A stretch of DNA of 64,000 nucleotides, taken from Aromatoleum petrolei (GTDB lineage Bacteria > Pseudomonadota > Gammaproteobacteria > Burkholderiales > Rhodocyclaceae). Positions 33,868 through 43,725 of the stretch are shown here, piece by piece. The DNA lies in the NCBI RefSeq assembly GCF_017894385.1, contig NZ_CP059560.1, positions 620,001-684,000 on the forward strand, given 5' to 3'. A program made the translations under genes and the position numbers. The notes beneath the pieces were generated by a model. It was not told the origin of the DNA. It saw nothing but the letters and a program-made list of their open reading frames with translations, and searched no databases. Numbering within the stretch: the stretch's first letter is position 1; each line of letters opens with the position of its first letter.

Positions 33868-34920
33868 ATGTACAGCCATATCCTCGTTCCGACCGACGGT
33901 ACCCATCTCGCCAGCCAGACGATCTCTCAGGCCGTCCAGTTCGCCCGCAGCGTGGGGGCGCGCATCACGTTCTTCTATGCCGACCCGGATGCCGGCGCCT
34001 CTCTGACCGACGACGGTGCGCTGATCCACCTTCTCGACCCCGGCCTGTACCAGGACGACTTCGGCGGGCGCGCCCGCGAGATCCTCGCGAAGGCCGAGGT
34101 GTCGGCGCGCGCGGGCGACATCGACTGCGAGTGCGTGACCCGGCGGAGCAACCGGCCGCACGAGGCCATTCTCGCCGCGGCAAAGGAATTGGGCTGCGAC
34201 CTGATCTTCATGGCATCGCATGGGCCGCGCAGCATCGGCGGCGTCATGCTCGCCTCCGAAACGCTCAAGGTGCTCGCTGGCAGCCGCATTCCGGTGCTCG
34301 TGTCGTCGGTCGAAAAGAACGACCCGAACCCGGCGATGACGAAGGTCTGCGCGATTATCAAGGACGAGCACCGCTCGATCGCGGTCGTGTCCTACGGCAT
34401 GCGGATGCTGGCCGGCGGACTGCGCGACGGCAAACCTGCGGATATCGGCCTGCTCGACGGCATGCTCACCTACCTCGACGAGTTCCCGGCCAAACTGCAC
34501 CATCCAAAGGAAGATGCCTATCTCTTCGCTGCACTCAGGAGGCGCACGTCTTCGCTCGACCAAGTCATCGACGACCTGCAACAGGAGCACCTGGATGGCG
34601 ACCGACAACTTGCTGCCCTGCGCGCGGCGGTCGCCCACTATCAGGCGTCTCCCGACCCAGACGCAGAAACGCTCGCGAGCGCCATCGACGCCTTCGCCCT
34701 CGGGCAGCTCAGGCATATCGCACTCGAGGAGCGGGCGGTCATCCCGGGCGCCTGCGAACACCTCGCGGAACAGGACTGGAAGGAGATCGTGGCGGCCTTC
34801 GGACCGAACGGCGACGCGCGCTTCAACCATCGCGAACGCGAGACCTACCGACGCCTGTATTCGCGGATTGCCAACCTGCACCAGACGCTGCCCCGCATGA
34901 GCACGCCCGGCCAGTCATGA
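33868..34920 (+). CDS. UspA - hemerythrin (HHE) fusion protein
   Basis: 350 aa. Residues 1-140 form a universal-stress-protein domain (MYSHILVPTDGT, then MASHGPRSIGGVMLASE for ATP binding and VLVSS). Residues about 150-330 form a hemerythrin/HHE four-helix domain with iron-ligand candidates in DEHRSIAV, KLHHPKEDAYLF, QQEHLDGDRQL and LRHIALEERAVI. The ATG at 33868 has GGAG 7 nt upstream; the first ATG of the frame at 33847 does not. A soluble sensor or store responding to O2, NO or redox state through its di-iron site is plausible. Confidence 0.83.
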   Translation: MYSHILVPTDGTHLASQTISQAVQFARSVGARITFFYADPDAGASLTDDGALIHLLDPGLYQDDFGGRAREILAKAEVSARAGDIDCECVTRRSNRPHEAILAAAKELGCDLIFMASHGPRSIGGVMLASETLKVLAGSRIPVLVSSVEKNDPNPAMTKVCAIIKDEHRSIAVVSYGMRMLAGGLRDGKPADIGLLDGMLTYLDEFPAKLHHPKEDAYLFAALRRRTSSLDQVIDDLQQEHLDGDRQLAALRAAVAHYQASPDPDAETLASAIDAFALGQLRHIALEERAVIPGACEHLAEQDWKEIVAAFGPNGDARFNHRERETYRRLYSRIANLHQTLPRMSTPGQS

Positions 34921-34939
34921 CGACGCCGGTGCCCCGCCC

Positions 34940-36526
34940 GTGAGTGTCGAGCGCAATGCCACGGGTGCGTGGGCACCTCTCCTCCATCGGCCGTTTCGCG
35001 CGCTGTGGATCGCGGCGATCGCGGTCAACCTGTCGATGTGGATGCAGAACATCGGCGCCGCCTGGATGATGACCGAACTGCGGCCCGATTCGCCGCTCAT
35101 GGTGTCCTTGGTCCAGACGGCGATGGCGCTGCCGGCCTTTCTGCTCGGACTCCCGAGCGGCGTGATCGCCGATCTGGTCAACCGCAGGCGCCTCCTTCTG
35201 ATCACCCAGACCTGTTCCCTCGCATGCGCCTGCCTGCTCGCAGCCACGGCCCTGGCTGGCGGCATCGGCGCCTGGCTGCTCCTCGGCCTCACCTTCGCGC
35301 TCGGGTGCAGCAACGCGTTCGGCATGGCGGCGTGGATTGCCGCCAACATCGACAGCGCGCCGAAGGGGCAGATACCGGCAGCGATCGCCCTGTCCACGGT
35401 CACACCCAACATCGCGCGCGTCGTGGGACCGGCCGCCGCGGGGGCACTGATCGCATTCGCGGGCGTCCCGACGCTGTTCGTCGTGGTCGCGGTCGGTTTC
35501 TTGATCTCACTGGGGCTGCTGCGCGCCCTGCCCGACACGGATCTGCGGCCCGGCCTGCCGCCCGAGCGGCTGTGGAGCGGCATCCGCAGCGGCGTACGTT
35601 ACATGCAGCATTCCGCGCAGCTGCGGCTCGCGCTGCGACTGGTCTTCGCTTTCGTGACCGCAGGCAGCGCGATCTGGGCATTGCTGCCACTCGTCGCCCG
35701 TGACCAGCTCGGGCTCGCTGCGGGCGGGTTCAGCCTGCTCCTCGGCAGTCTCGGCGCGGGCGCAGTCATCGCGGCATTACAGGTCACCCGACTGTATCGT
35801 CGTTTCTCCGTGCGCCGCATCGTGACCGGCGGCGGCCTGTTGTTCATGGCCGTCACAGCGCTGATTCCGGTGGTACACAATCTCTTTGTCATGAGTGCAC
35901 TGCTCTTCGTCGGCGGAATGGCGTGGATGGCTGTCAATACCACCACCGGGACCGTGATCCAGACCTCCGCCGCAGCCTGGGTACGTGCTCGCGTTGCGTC
36001 GGTATACCTGCTCGTCATCATGGGGGCGATGGCAGCGGGCGGCGTATTGTGGGGCGCGATCGCCGAACGCATGGGCGTCGGGGCAAGCCTGTGGATTGCT
36101 GCCGGGTCGATTGCGGCCGGACTGATGCTGACCGGACGAGCTCGCATGCAAATGGGATCGGAGTCCGATTTCAGCGTCGCCGACACGCAGGAAACGGGGC
36201 CCGCTGCCAGCCCGGCCGACCATGAGCAGGGACCGGTTGCGGTCGAAATCACTTACCACGTGCCGGCCGAGCGGCGTGAGGAGTTCGTGCGCGCGGCCCA
36301 CGAACTCGGCATCTCACGCCGACGAAACGGGGCGATCGCCTGGCGCCTCTATAGGGATCTCGAACACACGGATTGTCTTGCCGAACGCTTCCTGGTGGAC
36401 TCGTGGCTCGACTACCTGCGCCAGCGCGACCGTGTCACTCGGCAGGACCGCGACATCGAGCGCCGCCTGGAGGCCCTCACCACGGACGGGAACTCGCGCA
36501 CACGCCGCTTCATTGCGGAAGCGTGA
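34940..36526 (+). CDS. MFS exporter (EntS-like) with C-terminal ABM-like domain
   Basis: 528 aa, GTG start. Residues 1-400 carry the transmembrane region of the MFS_3 group (ALWIAAIAVNLSMWMQNIGAAWMM start, GLPSGVIADLVNRRRLLL loop). After a hydrophilic linker, residues about 430-528 form a domain resembling the antibiotic-biosynthesis-monooxygenase fold (VAVEITYHVPAERREEFV, WRLYRDLEH, ERFLVDSW). This fusion is known in the family. Likely export of small organic compounds. It starts 20 nt after the Usp-HHE gene, suggesting an operon. Confidence 0.85.
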   Translation: MSVERNATGAWAPLLHRPFRALWIAAIAVNLSMWMQNIGAAWMMTELRPDSPLMVSLVQTAMALPAFLLGLPSGVIADLVNRRRLLLITQTCSLACACLLAATALAGGIGAWLLLGLTFALGCSNAFGMAAWIAANIDSAPKGQIPAAIALSTVTPNIARVVGPAAAGALIAFAGVPTLFVVVAVGFLISLGLLRALPDTDLRPGLPPERLWSGIRSGVRYMQHSAQLRLALRLVFAFVTAGSAIWALLPLVARDQLGLAAGGFSLLLGSLGAGAVIAALQVTRLYRRFSVRRIVTGGGLLFMAVTALIPVVHNLFVMSALLFVGGMAWMAVNTTTGTVIQTSAAAWVRARVASVYLLVIMGAMAAGGVLWGAIAERMGVGASLWIAAGSIAAGLMLTGRARMQMGSESDFSVADTQETGPAASPADHEQGPVAVEITYHVPAERREEFVRAAHELGISRRRNGAIAWRLYRDLEHTDCLAERFLVDSWLDYLRQRDRVTRQDRDIERRLEALTTDGNSRTRRFIAEA

Positions 36527-36600
36527 CGCCTGAAAGCGGTCGCGAGGACCTTCCGCAGCGTCCCGGCGCGGCCGAGGACGCATTGACGTCCCCTCGACAC

Positions 36601-36819
36601 TTAGCGGTGCATCAACAACATGCCGACGAACTCGTTCATCGTCTTGTGCGCATAGAGATGCGACACCGCATACGCGTGACTCTCCAGCGTCCCATCGCAC
36701 GATGGAGCTGAAGCACACGCCTGGGGGACACCTGGGGGGTGCAGCGAAACGAAGGAACCGTCGGTAGCGGTCAGCAACGCCGCCGCGACGGCGCTGATGC
36801 CGAGTGTTCTGAGAGCCAT
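36601..36819 (-). CDS. Small secreted peptide of unknown function
   Basis: 72 aa. The ATG at 36817-36819 has a strong ribosome site (AGGAGGAG, 5 nt spacing), which supports a real gene. A signal peptide (ISAVAAALLTATDG) is followed by a short mature chain with two Cys (QACASAPSC), which may form a disulfide, and a C-terminus rich in His, Met and Tyr. I recognise no family. A palindrome-bearing promoter lies about 50 bp upstream. Confidence 0.6.
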   Translation of the reverse strand: MALRTLGISAVAAALLTATDGSFVSLHPPGVPQACASAPSCDGTLESHAYAVSHLYAHKTMNEFVGMLLMHR

Positions 36820-36866
36820 GATGTCTCCTCCTGTCGAAGGTGCGCCTCTATCGGGCGATTTTTGTA

Positions 36867-36884
36867 TTTGCACACTATATGTGC
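36867..36884. promoter_or_regulatory. Regulatory element upstream of secreted peptide
   Basis: TTTGCACACTAT at 36867-36878 is identical to 19947-19958. Within it, GCACA (36870-36874) and TGTGC (36880-36884) form a perfect palindrome around CTATA. The sequence around it is AT-rich and lies between the divergent peptide gene and the MNT/HEPN pair. Confidence 0.45.
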
Positions 36885-36971
36885 TTGTGTTCAATATTAG
36901 ACAATACCCTGAACGAGCGCAAGGATTTTTTGCCGCATCCCTAGCGTGGTTGAATCAGGGCGTTTGTATAA

Positions 36972-37055
36972 TCCTCTAAATGGGGACATATATCCCTTAA
37001 TTGAGGATTTTGCGATAAATCCCTATAATAGGGACAGCCATCCCTAAAGTGAGGA
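36972..37055 (+). promoter_or_regulatory. Promoter with four palindromic operators for MNT/HEPN
   Basis: Four 15-bp palindromes of the form TCC(C/T)(T/C)N5(A/G)GGGA-like: TCCTCTAAATGGGGA 36972-36986, TCCCTTAATTGAGGA 36993-37007, TCCCTATAATAGGGA 37020-37034 and TCCCTAAAGTGAGGA 37041-37055; start-to-start spacing 21, 27 and 21 bp. The -35 box TTGAGG (37001-37006) lies in the second and the -10 TATAAT (37024-37029, 17-bp gap) in the third. The fourth includes the GAGG ribosome site of the next gene. Strong autorepression by the downstream winged-helix protein is expected. Confidence 0.8.
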
Positions 37056-37061
37056 TTCGCC

Positions 37062-37619
37062 ATGAGTCTTGCCGACTTTCTCTTCACTCCAGGCCTGCAA
37101 CGAGTGCTGGGGGCTACGCTGTTGCAACCTAACCGCAGCTTCACACTGCAGGAACTGCTACGCCTGGCGGACAGCGGGCGCGGAAGCGCTCAGAAGCAGG
37201 TGGACCGCCTGGTCGAGGCCGGCGTACTAAAAGAAGACGCCCGGCGAGGCCGGCAGCGGAGTATCCGGGCGAATACCGACTTCATTCTCTATCCGGAGTT
37301 GCTCAGCATCGCTCGCAAGTCATTTGCTGTTGTGGAGCCGCTGAAAGAGGCCCTGGCGCCTTTTGCTGACCACATCACCTCAGCGTTCGTATTTGGCTCT
37401 GTGGCCAAGGGCACCGACAGCGGCCAGAGCGATATTGACTTGATTGTAATCGGGAGTGCCCCGCTCCTCGAGCTATCCGAGGCCCTGACCCTCGCCGAGC
37501 AAGTTCTGCTGCGCCCCGTCAATTTCTCTCTGTACGAGCCTGCTGAGTGGGCTGCTCTGGTGAAGTCCGACCCCATCATGGCTCAAATTGCCCAAGGCCC
37601 AACCCTGAGGATACTGTAA
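37062..37619 (+). CDS. Winged-helix nucleotidyltransferase (MNT-type antitoxin)
   Basis: 185 aa. An N-terminal winged helix (about residues 10-70: SFTLQELLRLADSGRGSAQKQ, then a basic wing RRGRQRSIRA) is fused to a minimal nucleotidyltransferase domain with the motif FGS-x10-D124-x-D126 (VFGSVAKGTDSGQSDIDL). The third acidic position appears to be Asn (PVNFSLY). MNT proteins neutralise HEPN toxins, in some systems by adding AMP to the toxin. The winged helix and the four upstream palindromes indicate self-repression. Stop and next start are coupled. Confidence 0.85.
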   Translation: MSLADFLFTPGLQRVLGATLLQPNRSFTLQELLRLADSGRGSAQKQVDRLVEAGVLKEDARRGRQRSIRANTDFILYPELLSIARKSFAVVEPLKEALAPFADHITSAFVFGSVAKGTDSGQSDIDLIVIGSAPLLELSEALTLAEQVLLRPVNFSLYEPAEWAALVKSDPIMAQIAQGPTLRIL

Positions 37620-38056
37620 TGCCACGCCCGGCCGAATACGAAAACCTCATCAAGACAAAAGCCTTTGAAGCGGTCGCCCCGACACCCGGGGCTATATCGG
37701 GCTTTTTGCGTAACGCGGCGGACTACAAGGTCACCGCCGAACAGATAGACCCCACCCGACATCTGCAGGTCTTCACCTTAGCCTACGAAGGCTATTTTCA
37801 GGTGGTACAGGCCGTCCTGGAATTTTACGAGGTTCGGACCAAGGATGCTGGTCGTAACTTGGCCATTCAGCGGGTGTCGTCCTCGCTGGGTGTGAGCCCT
37901 CAAGAGTTTGCCTTCATCACGAAGGCTCATGAGCGGCGCAACGGCACTTCCTACCTTTCTCCGTTCCCCCCGGTATCGAAGGCTGAGGCAGCCACCATGC
38001 TAGCCATTCTCGCCAAGTACCTGCCTGTGGCACACACGCTGACCGGTACGCCGTGA
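37619..38056 (+). CDS. HEPN domain protein, likely RNase toxin of MNT/HEPN pair
   Basis: 145 aa, all-helical. The HEPN signature appears as H104-E-R-R107-N108-x3-Y112 (AHERRNGTSY), the RNxxxY variant of the HEPN RNase motif. It starts at the last base of the MNT stop region, a typical toxin-antitoxin layout. Expected role: RNA cleavage that stops growth when released from the antitoxin, for plasmid/island maintenance or phage defence. The composition of this pair is less GC-rich than the catabolic genes, suggesting acquisition. Confidence 0.78.
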   Translation: MPRPAEYENLIKTKAFEAVAPTPGAISGFLRNAADYKVTAEQIDPTRHLQVFTLAYEGYFQVVQAVLEFYEVRTKDAGRNLAIQRVSSSLGVSPQEFAFITKAHERRNGTSYLSPFPPVSKAEAATMLAILAKYLPVAHTLTGTP

Positions 38057-38363
38057 GGCCCTACTGCGAGCGATTACTTTAGCAAAGCGCCGCTGTCAGA
38101 GCCTCCACGCTCGACCGTTCGACAAGACCCTGGCCGGACACACGCTTGTGCGGTGCGCATGCAGAGGTTCCCTGACCATGGAAAAGACAATGAATGGGTC
38201 AGCTGCGCAGTAACACCCTTGAACCAAAAAAAACTCACCGGTTTGCGACCGATGGGCGAAGGGATCTTCGGCAGGGATTGCAGCGGGAGAGGAATAGCTG
38301 CCACCGAAGAATCCAACGGGAACGGGTTGGCATCACGGCCAGCGAATCGGCATGACCTGCAGA
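38057..38363. other. Gene-free stretch after HEPN gene
   Basis: 307 bp between the HEPN stop and the convergent etfA stop. Only short open frames without ribosome sites are present. An A8 run at 38226-38233 is the only notable feature. I see no clear hairpin terminator, RNA gene or repeat. Confidence 0.4.
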
Positions 38364-39293
38364 TCAAAGGCTCGCTGTCAGTTCGGGAACCGCGGCGAAC
38401 AGATCCGCTACAAGGCCGTAGTCCGCAACCTGAAAGATCGGCGCCTCGGGGTCCTTGTTGATCGCGACGATCAGCCGGGAATCCTTCATGCCCGCCAGAT
38501 GCTGGATAGCGCCGGAGATGCCGATCGCGATGTAGACCTGGGGCGCGACGATCTTGCCGGTCTGGCCGACCTGGAAGTCGTTGGGGACAAAGCCCGCGTC
38601 GACCGCGGCGCGGCTCGCTCCGAGCGCGGCGCCTAGCTTGTCCGCCAGCGGCTCGAGCAGGGTGCGGTAGTTCTCGCCGTTACCCAGCCCCCGGCCACCG
38701 GAGACGATGATCTTGGCGGCACCGAGTTCGGGGCGCTCACTCTTCGTGAGTTCGCGGCCGACGACACGGGTCAGGCCCAGGTCCTTCGCGGCGGGCACGA
38801 CCTCGATCGGCGCGGAGCCGCCGAGCGGCGCGGCGTCGAACGCAGCGGTGCGCACGGTCACGACCTTCACGCGGTCGGTGCTCTTGACGGTCGCTAGCGC
38901 ATTGCCGGCGTAGATCGGTCGCACGAAGGTGTCGGCCGATTCGACCGCGACAATGTCGGAGATCTGCGCGACGTCGAGCAGTGCGGCGACGCGCGGCAGC
39001 ATGTTCTTCCCGGCGCTGGTTGCCGCGGCGAAGACGTGACTGTAGTCGGCGGCGAGCGCACGCACGAGCTCGGCAACGTTCTCGGCGGTCTGTGCTTCGT
39101 ACTGGGCCGCGTCGCATACCAACACCTTCGCGACGGCGCTGATGGCGGCGGCGGCTTGGGCGGCGGTGGAGCAGCCGCTGCCCGCGACCAGGACGTGGAT
39201 GTCCGCTCCGACCGCCTGCGCGGCGGTCACGGCGTTGAGAGTCGCGGTCTTGATCGACTGGTTGTCGTGTTCCGCAATGACGAGGACGGCCAT
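38364..39293 (-). CDS. etfA: Electron transfer flavoprotein alpha subunit
   Basis: 309 aa, normal length. The N-terminal domain begins [15 protein letters not shown]; the C-terminal FAD domain carries [38 protein letters not shown] and [12 protein letters not shown], typical of EtfA. With EtfB it accepts electrons from acyl-CoA dehydrogenases, several of which are encoded at 53-64 kb. Its start overlaps the etfB stop by one base. Confidence 0.94.
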   Translation of the reverse strand: MAVLVIAEHDNQSIKTATLNAVTAAQAVGADIHVLVAGSGCSTAAQAAAAISAVAKVLVCDAAQYEAQTAENVAELVRALAADYSHVFAAATSAGKNMLPRVAALLDVAQISDIVAVESADTFVRPIYAGNALATVKSTDRVKVVTVRTAAFDAAPLGGSAPIEVVPAAKDLGLTRVVGRELTKSERPELGAAKIIVSGGRGLGNGENYRTLLEPLADKLGAALGASRAAVDAGFVPNDFQVGQTGKIVAPQVYIAIGISGAIQHLAGMKDSRLIVAINKDPEAPIFQVADYGLVADLFAAVPELTASL

Positions 39294-40054
39294 CAGATCA
39301 CCTTTGCTTCGTTCTTCAGTTTATCGACCAGCGTCGCGACATCCGGAACCAGCACGCCGGCACTGCGCCTGGACGGCTCGGCCACTTTCAGGATCGCCAG
39401 ACGCGGAGCCACATCGACTCGCAGATCCGTGGGCTTCACGGTCTCGAGCGGCTTCTTTTTCGCCTTCATGATGTTGGGCAGCGTCGCGTAGCGCGGCTCG
39501 TTGAGGCGCAAATCCGTGGTGACGACCGCGGGCAGCGTCATCTCGAGGGTTTCGAGGCCGCCGTCGATCTCGCGCGTGACCGTGGCAAGGTTCCCGTCCA
39601 CTGACAGCTTCGATGCAAAGGTGGCCTGCGGCCAGCCCATCAGGGCTGCGAGCATCTGGCCGGTCTGGTTCGCGTCGTCGTCGATCGCCTGCTTGCCGCA
39701 GATCACCAGCTGCGGGGCTTCCGTGTCGCACAGGGCCTTCAGGAGTTTGGCGACGGCGAGCGGCTGCAGCTCGGCGTCGTTCAGTTCACCACAATCGACG
39801 AGGATGCCGCGGTCGGCCCCGATTGCCATCGCCGCACGCAGGGTTTCGGAGCACACCGCCGCGCCGCAGCTCACCGCCACCACTTCGGTCGCGATGCCGG
39901 CTTCCTTCAGCCGCACAGCCTCTTCCACCGCGATCTCGTCGAAGGGGTTCATGGCCATCTTCACGTTGGCGAGGTCCATGCCCGAACCGTCCGCTTTCAC
40001 GCGGGCCTTCACGTTGTAGTCAAGCACGCGCTTGACGGGTACCAGGATCTTCAT
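39293..40054 (-). CDS. etfB: Electron transfer flavoprotein beta subunit
   Basis: 253 aa. Family features: [16 protein letters not shown] start, [26 protein letters not shown] and the AMP-binding segment [19 protein letters not shown]. Start at 40052-40054 with GGAGACTC upstream. It is encoded between the fused indolepyruvate oxidoreductase gene and etfA on the same strand, so the three may form one operon, with ETF perhaps also serving that enzyme. Confidence 0.94.
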   Translation of the reverse strand: MKILVPVKRVLDYNVKARVKADGSGMDLANVKMAMNPFDEIAVEEAVRLKEAGIATEVVAVSCGAAVCSETLRAAMAIGADRGILVDCGELNDAELQPLAVAKLLKALCDTEAPQLVICGKQAIDDDANQTGQMLAALMGWPQATFASKLSVDGNLATVTREIDGGLETLEMTLPAVVTTDLRLNEPRYATLPNIMKAKKKPLETVKPTDLRVDVAPRLAILKVAEPSRRSAGVLVPDVATLVDKLKNEAKVI

Positions 40055-40140
40055 GAGTCTCCTTGTTGTCGATTGCTGGTTGATTCGCGCCGTACGACCA
40101 TCAAGGGCGCGAGCGCCTCGATGTTGTTGTCCGGCGCACT

Positions 40141-43100
40141 TCAGGCTGCCCGTTCCGACCGGCCAGCCTCGAACCGGGCCTGCAGCTCTTCGCGACGCTT
40201 GGTCGCGCCGGCCATGCTGCGTTCCTTGACGTGGCCATAGCCACGAATCTGTTCCGGGATGCGCGCAAGCTCGATCGCGACATCCAGCCGGTCTCGCGAC
40301 AGGCCGTCGCAGATGCGGTCGATGAAGACGAAATAGTCCTTCACCAGTTCGCGCTCCTGGCGCCGCTCCGCGCTCCTGCCAAAGGGATCCAGGGCGGTGC
40401 CACGCAGGCCCTTGAAGCGGGAGAGCAGGCGGAAGGTACGCATCATCCACGGACCGTAGGCGCGCTTCTGGGGCAGGCCGTCAACGCCACGCTTCGCGAA
40501 CAGGGGTGGCGCGAGGTGGAAGTTGAGCCGGTAATCCCGGCCGGGCTCGCCCTCGAACTGTTCGCGCAACTGGGCGAGGAATTCGGGCGCGCTGTGCAAC
40601 CGCGCCACCTCGTACTCGTCCTTGTACGCCATGAGCTTCGCGAGGTTGCGCGCGACAGCCTCGGTCAGGGCGAGTCGGCCTTGTCCAACCACCGCTCGCT
40701 CGGCCTCTTGCACCCGCGCCACGGCCTTTCGGTAACGCTCGCCATAGACACCATTCTGATAATCGCTGAGCAGCCTGACGCGGCGTTCGATCAGCCGGTC
40801 CAGCGACTCCGGCATAGCCAGCACCACCGCCTCACCCCGCCCCGAAGCGTCGGCCACCGGCAGTTTTCCCGCGTCGTGTGCCGCAAGCCGTCCCCACTCG
40901 AACGCCTGCTGGTTCTTTTCGACCGAGACGCCATTCAGCTCGATCGCGCGCAGCAATGCCGCCTTGCCGACCGGAATCCAGCCTTTCTGCCACGCGAACC
41001 CCAGCACGAGCGGATTGGCGTAGATCGTGTCGCCGAGCAGCCGCAGTGCAAGCGCGTTCGCGTCGATGAATTCACAGGCATCGCCCACACTGGCGCGGAT
41101 GTCGCCCTCGGCCGCCGCCCCCGGAAACTTCCAGTCGGGATTCGACAGGAACTCCGCCGCCGGGGTCTGCGCGCTATTGACCACCGCTCGCGTGCGTCCC
41201 TGACGAACCTTGGAGAGCGCTTCGGCCGAAGCCGAGACGATCTCGTCGCAGCCGATCAGCACGTCGGCCTCGCCGGTAGCGATCCGGGTGGCGTGAATGG
41301 CCGCCGGGGTCGCCGCGATCTGCACGTGGCTCAACACCGCCCCGCCCTTCTGCGCGAGCCCGGTCATGTCGAGCACGGTGACGCCCTTTTGTTCCAGATG
41401 AGCCGCCATGCCCAACAGCGCACCGATCGTCACTACCCCCGTTCCGCCGACCCCCGTCACGACGATACCGCAGGGTTTGTCCAGCCCGGGCAGTGCGGGT
41501 TCAGGCAGCGCTTCCGAGGCAGTCACCGGCGCCGACTCGCGCGCTGCGGGCTTGCGCAATTGCGCGCCCTCGGCGGTCACGAAGCTCGGGCAAAAACCCT
41601 TCAGGCAGGAGAAATCCTTGTTGCAGCCGCTCTGATTGATCTTGCGCTTGGTGCCTAGCGGCGTTTCCAGTGGCTCCACCGACAGGCAGTTGGAGGCCAC
41701 GGAGCAGTCGCCACAACCCTCGCAGACTGCCGGGTTGATGAATGCGCGGCGGGCCGGATCAGGGTAATCGCCGCGCTTGCGGCGGCGGCGCTTCTCGGTG
41801 GCGCAGGTCTGATCGTAGATCAGGACCGACACCCCCGAACTCTCGCGCAGCTCGAGCTGCAACGCGTCAAGCTCATCCCGATGGTGCACCGTCACCGCAT
41901 CCGGCAGACCGGCGCGCATCGCGTACTTCTCCGGCTCGTCGCTCACGATCAGGACCCGGCTAGCACCTTCGGCGCTCACCTGCTGCGCGATCTGCGGCAC
42001 CGTCAGCACCCCGTCGACCGGCTGCCCCCCCGTCATCGCGACCGCGTCGTTGTAGAGGATCTTGTAAGTGAGGGTCGCCTTGGCGGCGATCGCCGCGCGG
42101 ATGGCGAGCAGGCCCGAATGGAAATAGGTGCCGTCACCGAGGTTCACGAAGACGTGCTTGTCGCCCGAGAAGTGCATCTGGCCGAGCCAGCTCACGCCCT
42201 CCCCGCCCATCTGCGTGAAAGTCTCGGTGCGCCGGTCCATCCACATCGCCATGTAGTGACAACCGATGCCGGCGAGCGCGCGCGAGCCTTCCGGCACGCG
42301 GGTGGACGTGTTGTGCGGACAGCCCGAACAGAACCAGGGCTTGCGCTCGACGGTCACGCGAGGCCGCGCCGCTTCGCGCTCCTTCGCCTCGATGACATCG
42401 ATGCGCGCGAACACGCGGGCGCGAAGGTCTTCGGGCAGCCCCACGCGCTCCAGTCGCGCGGCGATGGCCTTCGCGATGATCGCCGGCGACAGCTCGTAGC
42501 GCGCCGGAAGCAGCCATTGCCCACGCGGCACCGACCACTCGCCCCCCGAGTTGTCGCGCTCGTCGAATTTGCCGTAGACGCGCGGGCGGACGTCGTCGCG
42601 CCAGTTGTACAGTTCCTCCTTGAGGGCGTACTCGAGAATCTGGCGCTTCTCCTCGACCACCAGGATTTCTTCCAGTCCGGTCGCAAACGCGCGCGCATTG
42701 TGGGCGTCGAGCGGCCACACGCAGCCCACCTTGAAGAGGCGGATGCCGATCCGTCGACAGGCATCGTCGTCCAAACCCAGGTCCGTCAGCGCCTGACGCA
42801 CGTCGAGATAGGCTTTGCCTGCCGCCATGATCCCGAAGCGCGCGTCGGGCGAATCGATCACGATACGGTTGAGCTTGTTCGCGCGGACGTATTCGAGCGC
42901 CGCATACCACTTGTAATCGAGCATGCGCGCTTCCTGCGCGAGCGGCGTATCCGGCCAGCGGATATTGAGCCCGCCTTCAGGCATTGCGAAGCTATCCGGA
43001 ATGACGATCTGCAGGCGGTCCGGATCGATCTCGACCGATGCGGACGACTCGACGACATCGGTGACGCACTTCATCGACACCCACAACCCGGAGTAGCGGC

Positions 43101-43698
43101 TCATCGCCCAGCCATGCAGGCCGAAGTCGAGATACTCCTGCACGTTCGCCGGGTACAGCACCGGAATGCCACAGGCGATCAGCAGGTGTTCCGACTGATG
43201 CGCGACCGACGACGACTTCGCCGCATGGTCGTCGCCGGCGAGCATCAGCACGCCGCCATGGGGCGAGGTCCCTGCGGCGTTCGCGTGCTTCAGCACGTCG
43301 GCCGAGCGGTCCACGCCCGGCCCCTTGCCATACCACATGCCGAATACCCCGTCGCGCTGGGCGTTGGGGTAAAGATTCACCTGCTGCGTGCCCCACACGG
43401 CGGTCGCAGCGAGGTCTTCGTTGAGGCCGGGCTGAAAGACTACGTCGTGGGAGGCAAGATGCTTTTTCGCCTTCCACAGCGCCATGTCCAGCCCGCCCAG
43501 CGGCGAGCCGCGATAGCCCGAAATGTAGCCGCCGGTGTTCAGCCCCGCGCGCCGGTCGCGCTCCTTCTGCAGCATGGGCAGGCGCGCCAAGGCCTGAGTA
43601 CCGCTCAGGTAGATGCGTCCGGACTCCTGGGTGTACTTGTCCTCCAGCGTGACCGAAAGCAGTGCATCCCTCGCCTCGGCAGACAGCGGTGAGTTCAT
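40141..43698 (-). CDS. Indolepyruvate ferredoxin oxidoreductase family protein (fused)
   Basis: About 1185 aa, with the subunits of 2-oxoacid ferredoxin oxidoreductases in one chain. N-terminal pyrimidine-binding domain ([15 protein letters not shown]), thiamine-diphosphate domain ([10 protein letters not shown] near residue 460, [11 protein letters not shown]), a Cys-rich Fe-S region ([24 protein letters not shown] near 660-710) and a C-terminal gamma-like domain ([18 protein letters not shown]). It converts aryl-pyruvates or other 2-oxo acids to acyl-CoA with reduction of ferredoxin. Two adjacent ATGs exist; the second (43696-43698) is better spaced from GGAGGGG. LysR is divergent. Confidence 0.9.
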   Translation of the reverse strand: MNSPLSAEARDALLSVTLEDKYTQESGRIYLSGTQALARLPMLQKERDRRAGLNTGGYISGYRGSPLGGLDMALWKAKKHLASHDVVFQPGLNEDLAATAVWGTQQVNLYPNAQRDGVFGMWYGKGPGVDRSADVLKHANAAGTSPHGGVLMLAGDDHAAKSSSVAHQSEHLLIACGIPVLYPANVQEYLDFGLHGWAMSRYSGLWVSMKCVTDVVESSASVEIDPDRLQIVIPDSFAMPEGGLNIRWPDTPLAQEARMLDYKWYAALEYVRANKLNRIVIDSPDARFGIMAAGKAYLDVRQALTDLGLDDDACRRIGIRLFKVGCVWPLDAHNARAFATGLEEILVVEEKRQILEYALKEELYNWRDDVRPRVYGKFDERDNSGGEWSVPRGQWLLPARYELSPAIIAKAIAARLERVGLPEDLRARVFARIDVIEAKEREAARPRVTVERKPWFCSGCPHNTSTRVPEGSRALAGIGCHYMAMWMDRRTETFTQMGGEGVSWLGQMHFSGDKHVFVNLGDGTYFHSGLLAIRAAIAAKATLTYKILYNDAVAMTGGQPVDGVLTVPQIAQQVSAEGASRVLIVSDEPEKYAMRAGLPDAVTVHHRDELDALQLELRESSGVSVLIYDQTCATEKRRRRKRGDYPDPARRAFINPAVCEGCGDCSVASNCLSVEPLETPLGTKRKINQSGCNKDFSCLKGFCPSFVTAEGAQLRKPAARESAPVTASEALPEPALPGLDKPCGIVVTGVGGTGVVTIGALLGMAAHLEQKGVTVLDMTGLAQKGGAVLSHVQIAATPAAIHATRIATGEADVLIGCDEIVSASAEALSKVRQGRTRAVVNSAQTPAAEFLSNPDWKFPGAAAEGDIRASVGDACEFIDANALALRLLGDTIYANPLVLGFAWQKGWIPVGKAALLRAIELNGVSVEKNQQAFEWGRLAAHDAGKLPVADASGRGEAVVLAMPESLDRLIERRVRLLSDYQNGVYGERYRKAVARVQEAERAVVGQGRLALTEAVARNLAKLMAYKDEYEVARLHSAPEFLAQLREQFEGEPGRDYRLNFHLAPPLFAKRGVDGLPQKRAYGPWMMRTFRLLSRFKGLRGTALDPFGRSAERRQERELVKDYFVFIDRICDGLSRDRLDVAIELARIPEQIRGYGHVKERSMAGATKRREELQARFEAGRSERAA

Positions 43699-43725
43699 CA
43701 TCCCCTCCAGACTCTCTATTTATAT

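Noticed and set aside
41881..43692. 603-aa plus-strand open frame
   Set aside because: Antisense to the fused 2-oxoacid oxidoreductase; rich in Arg and His, no family features.
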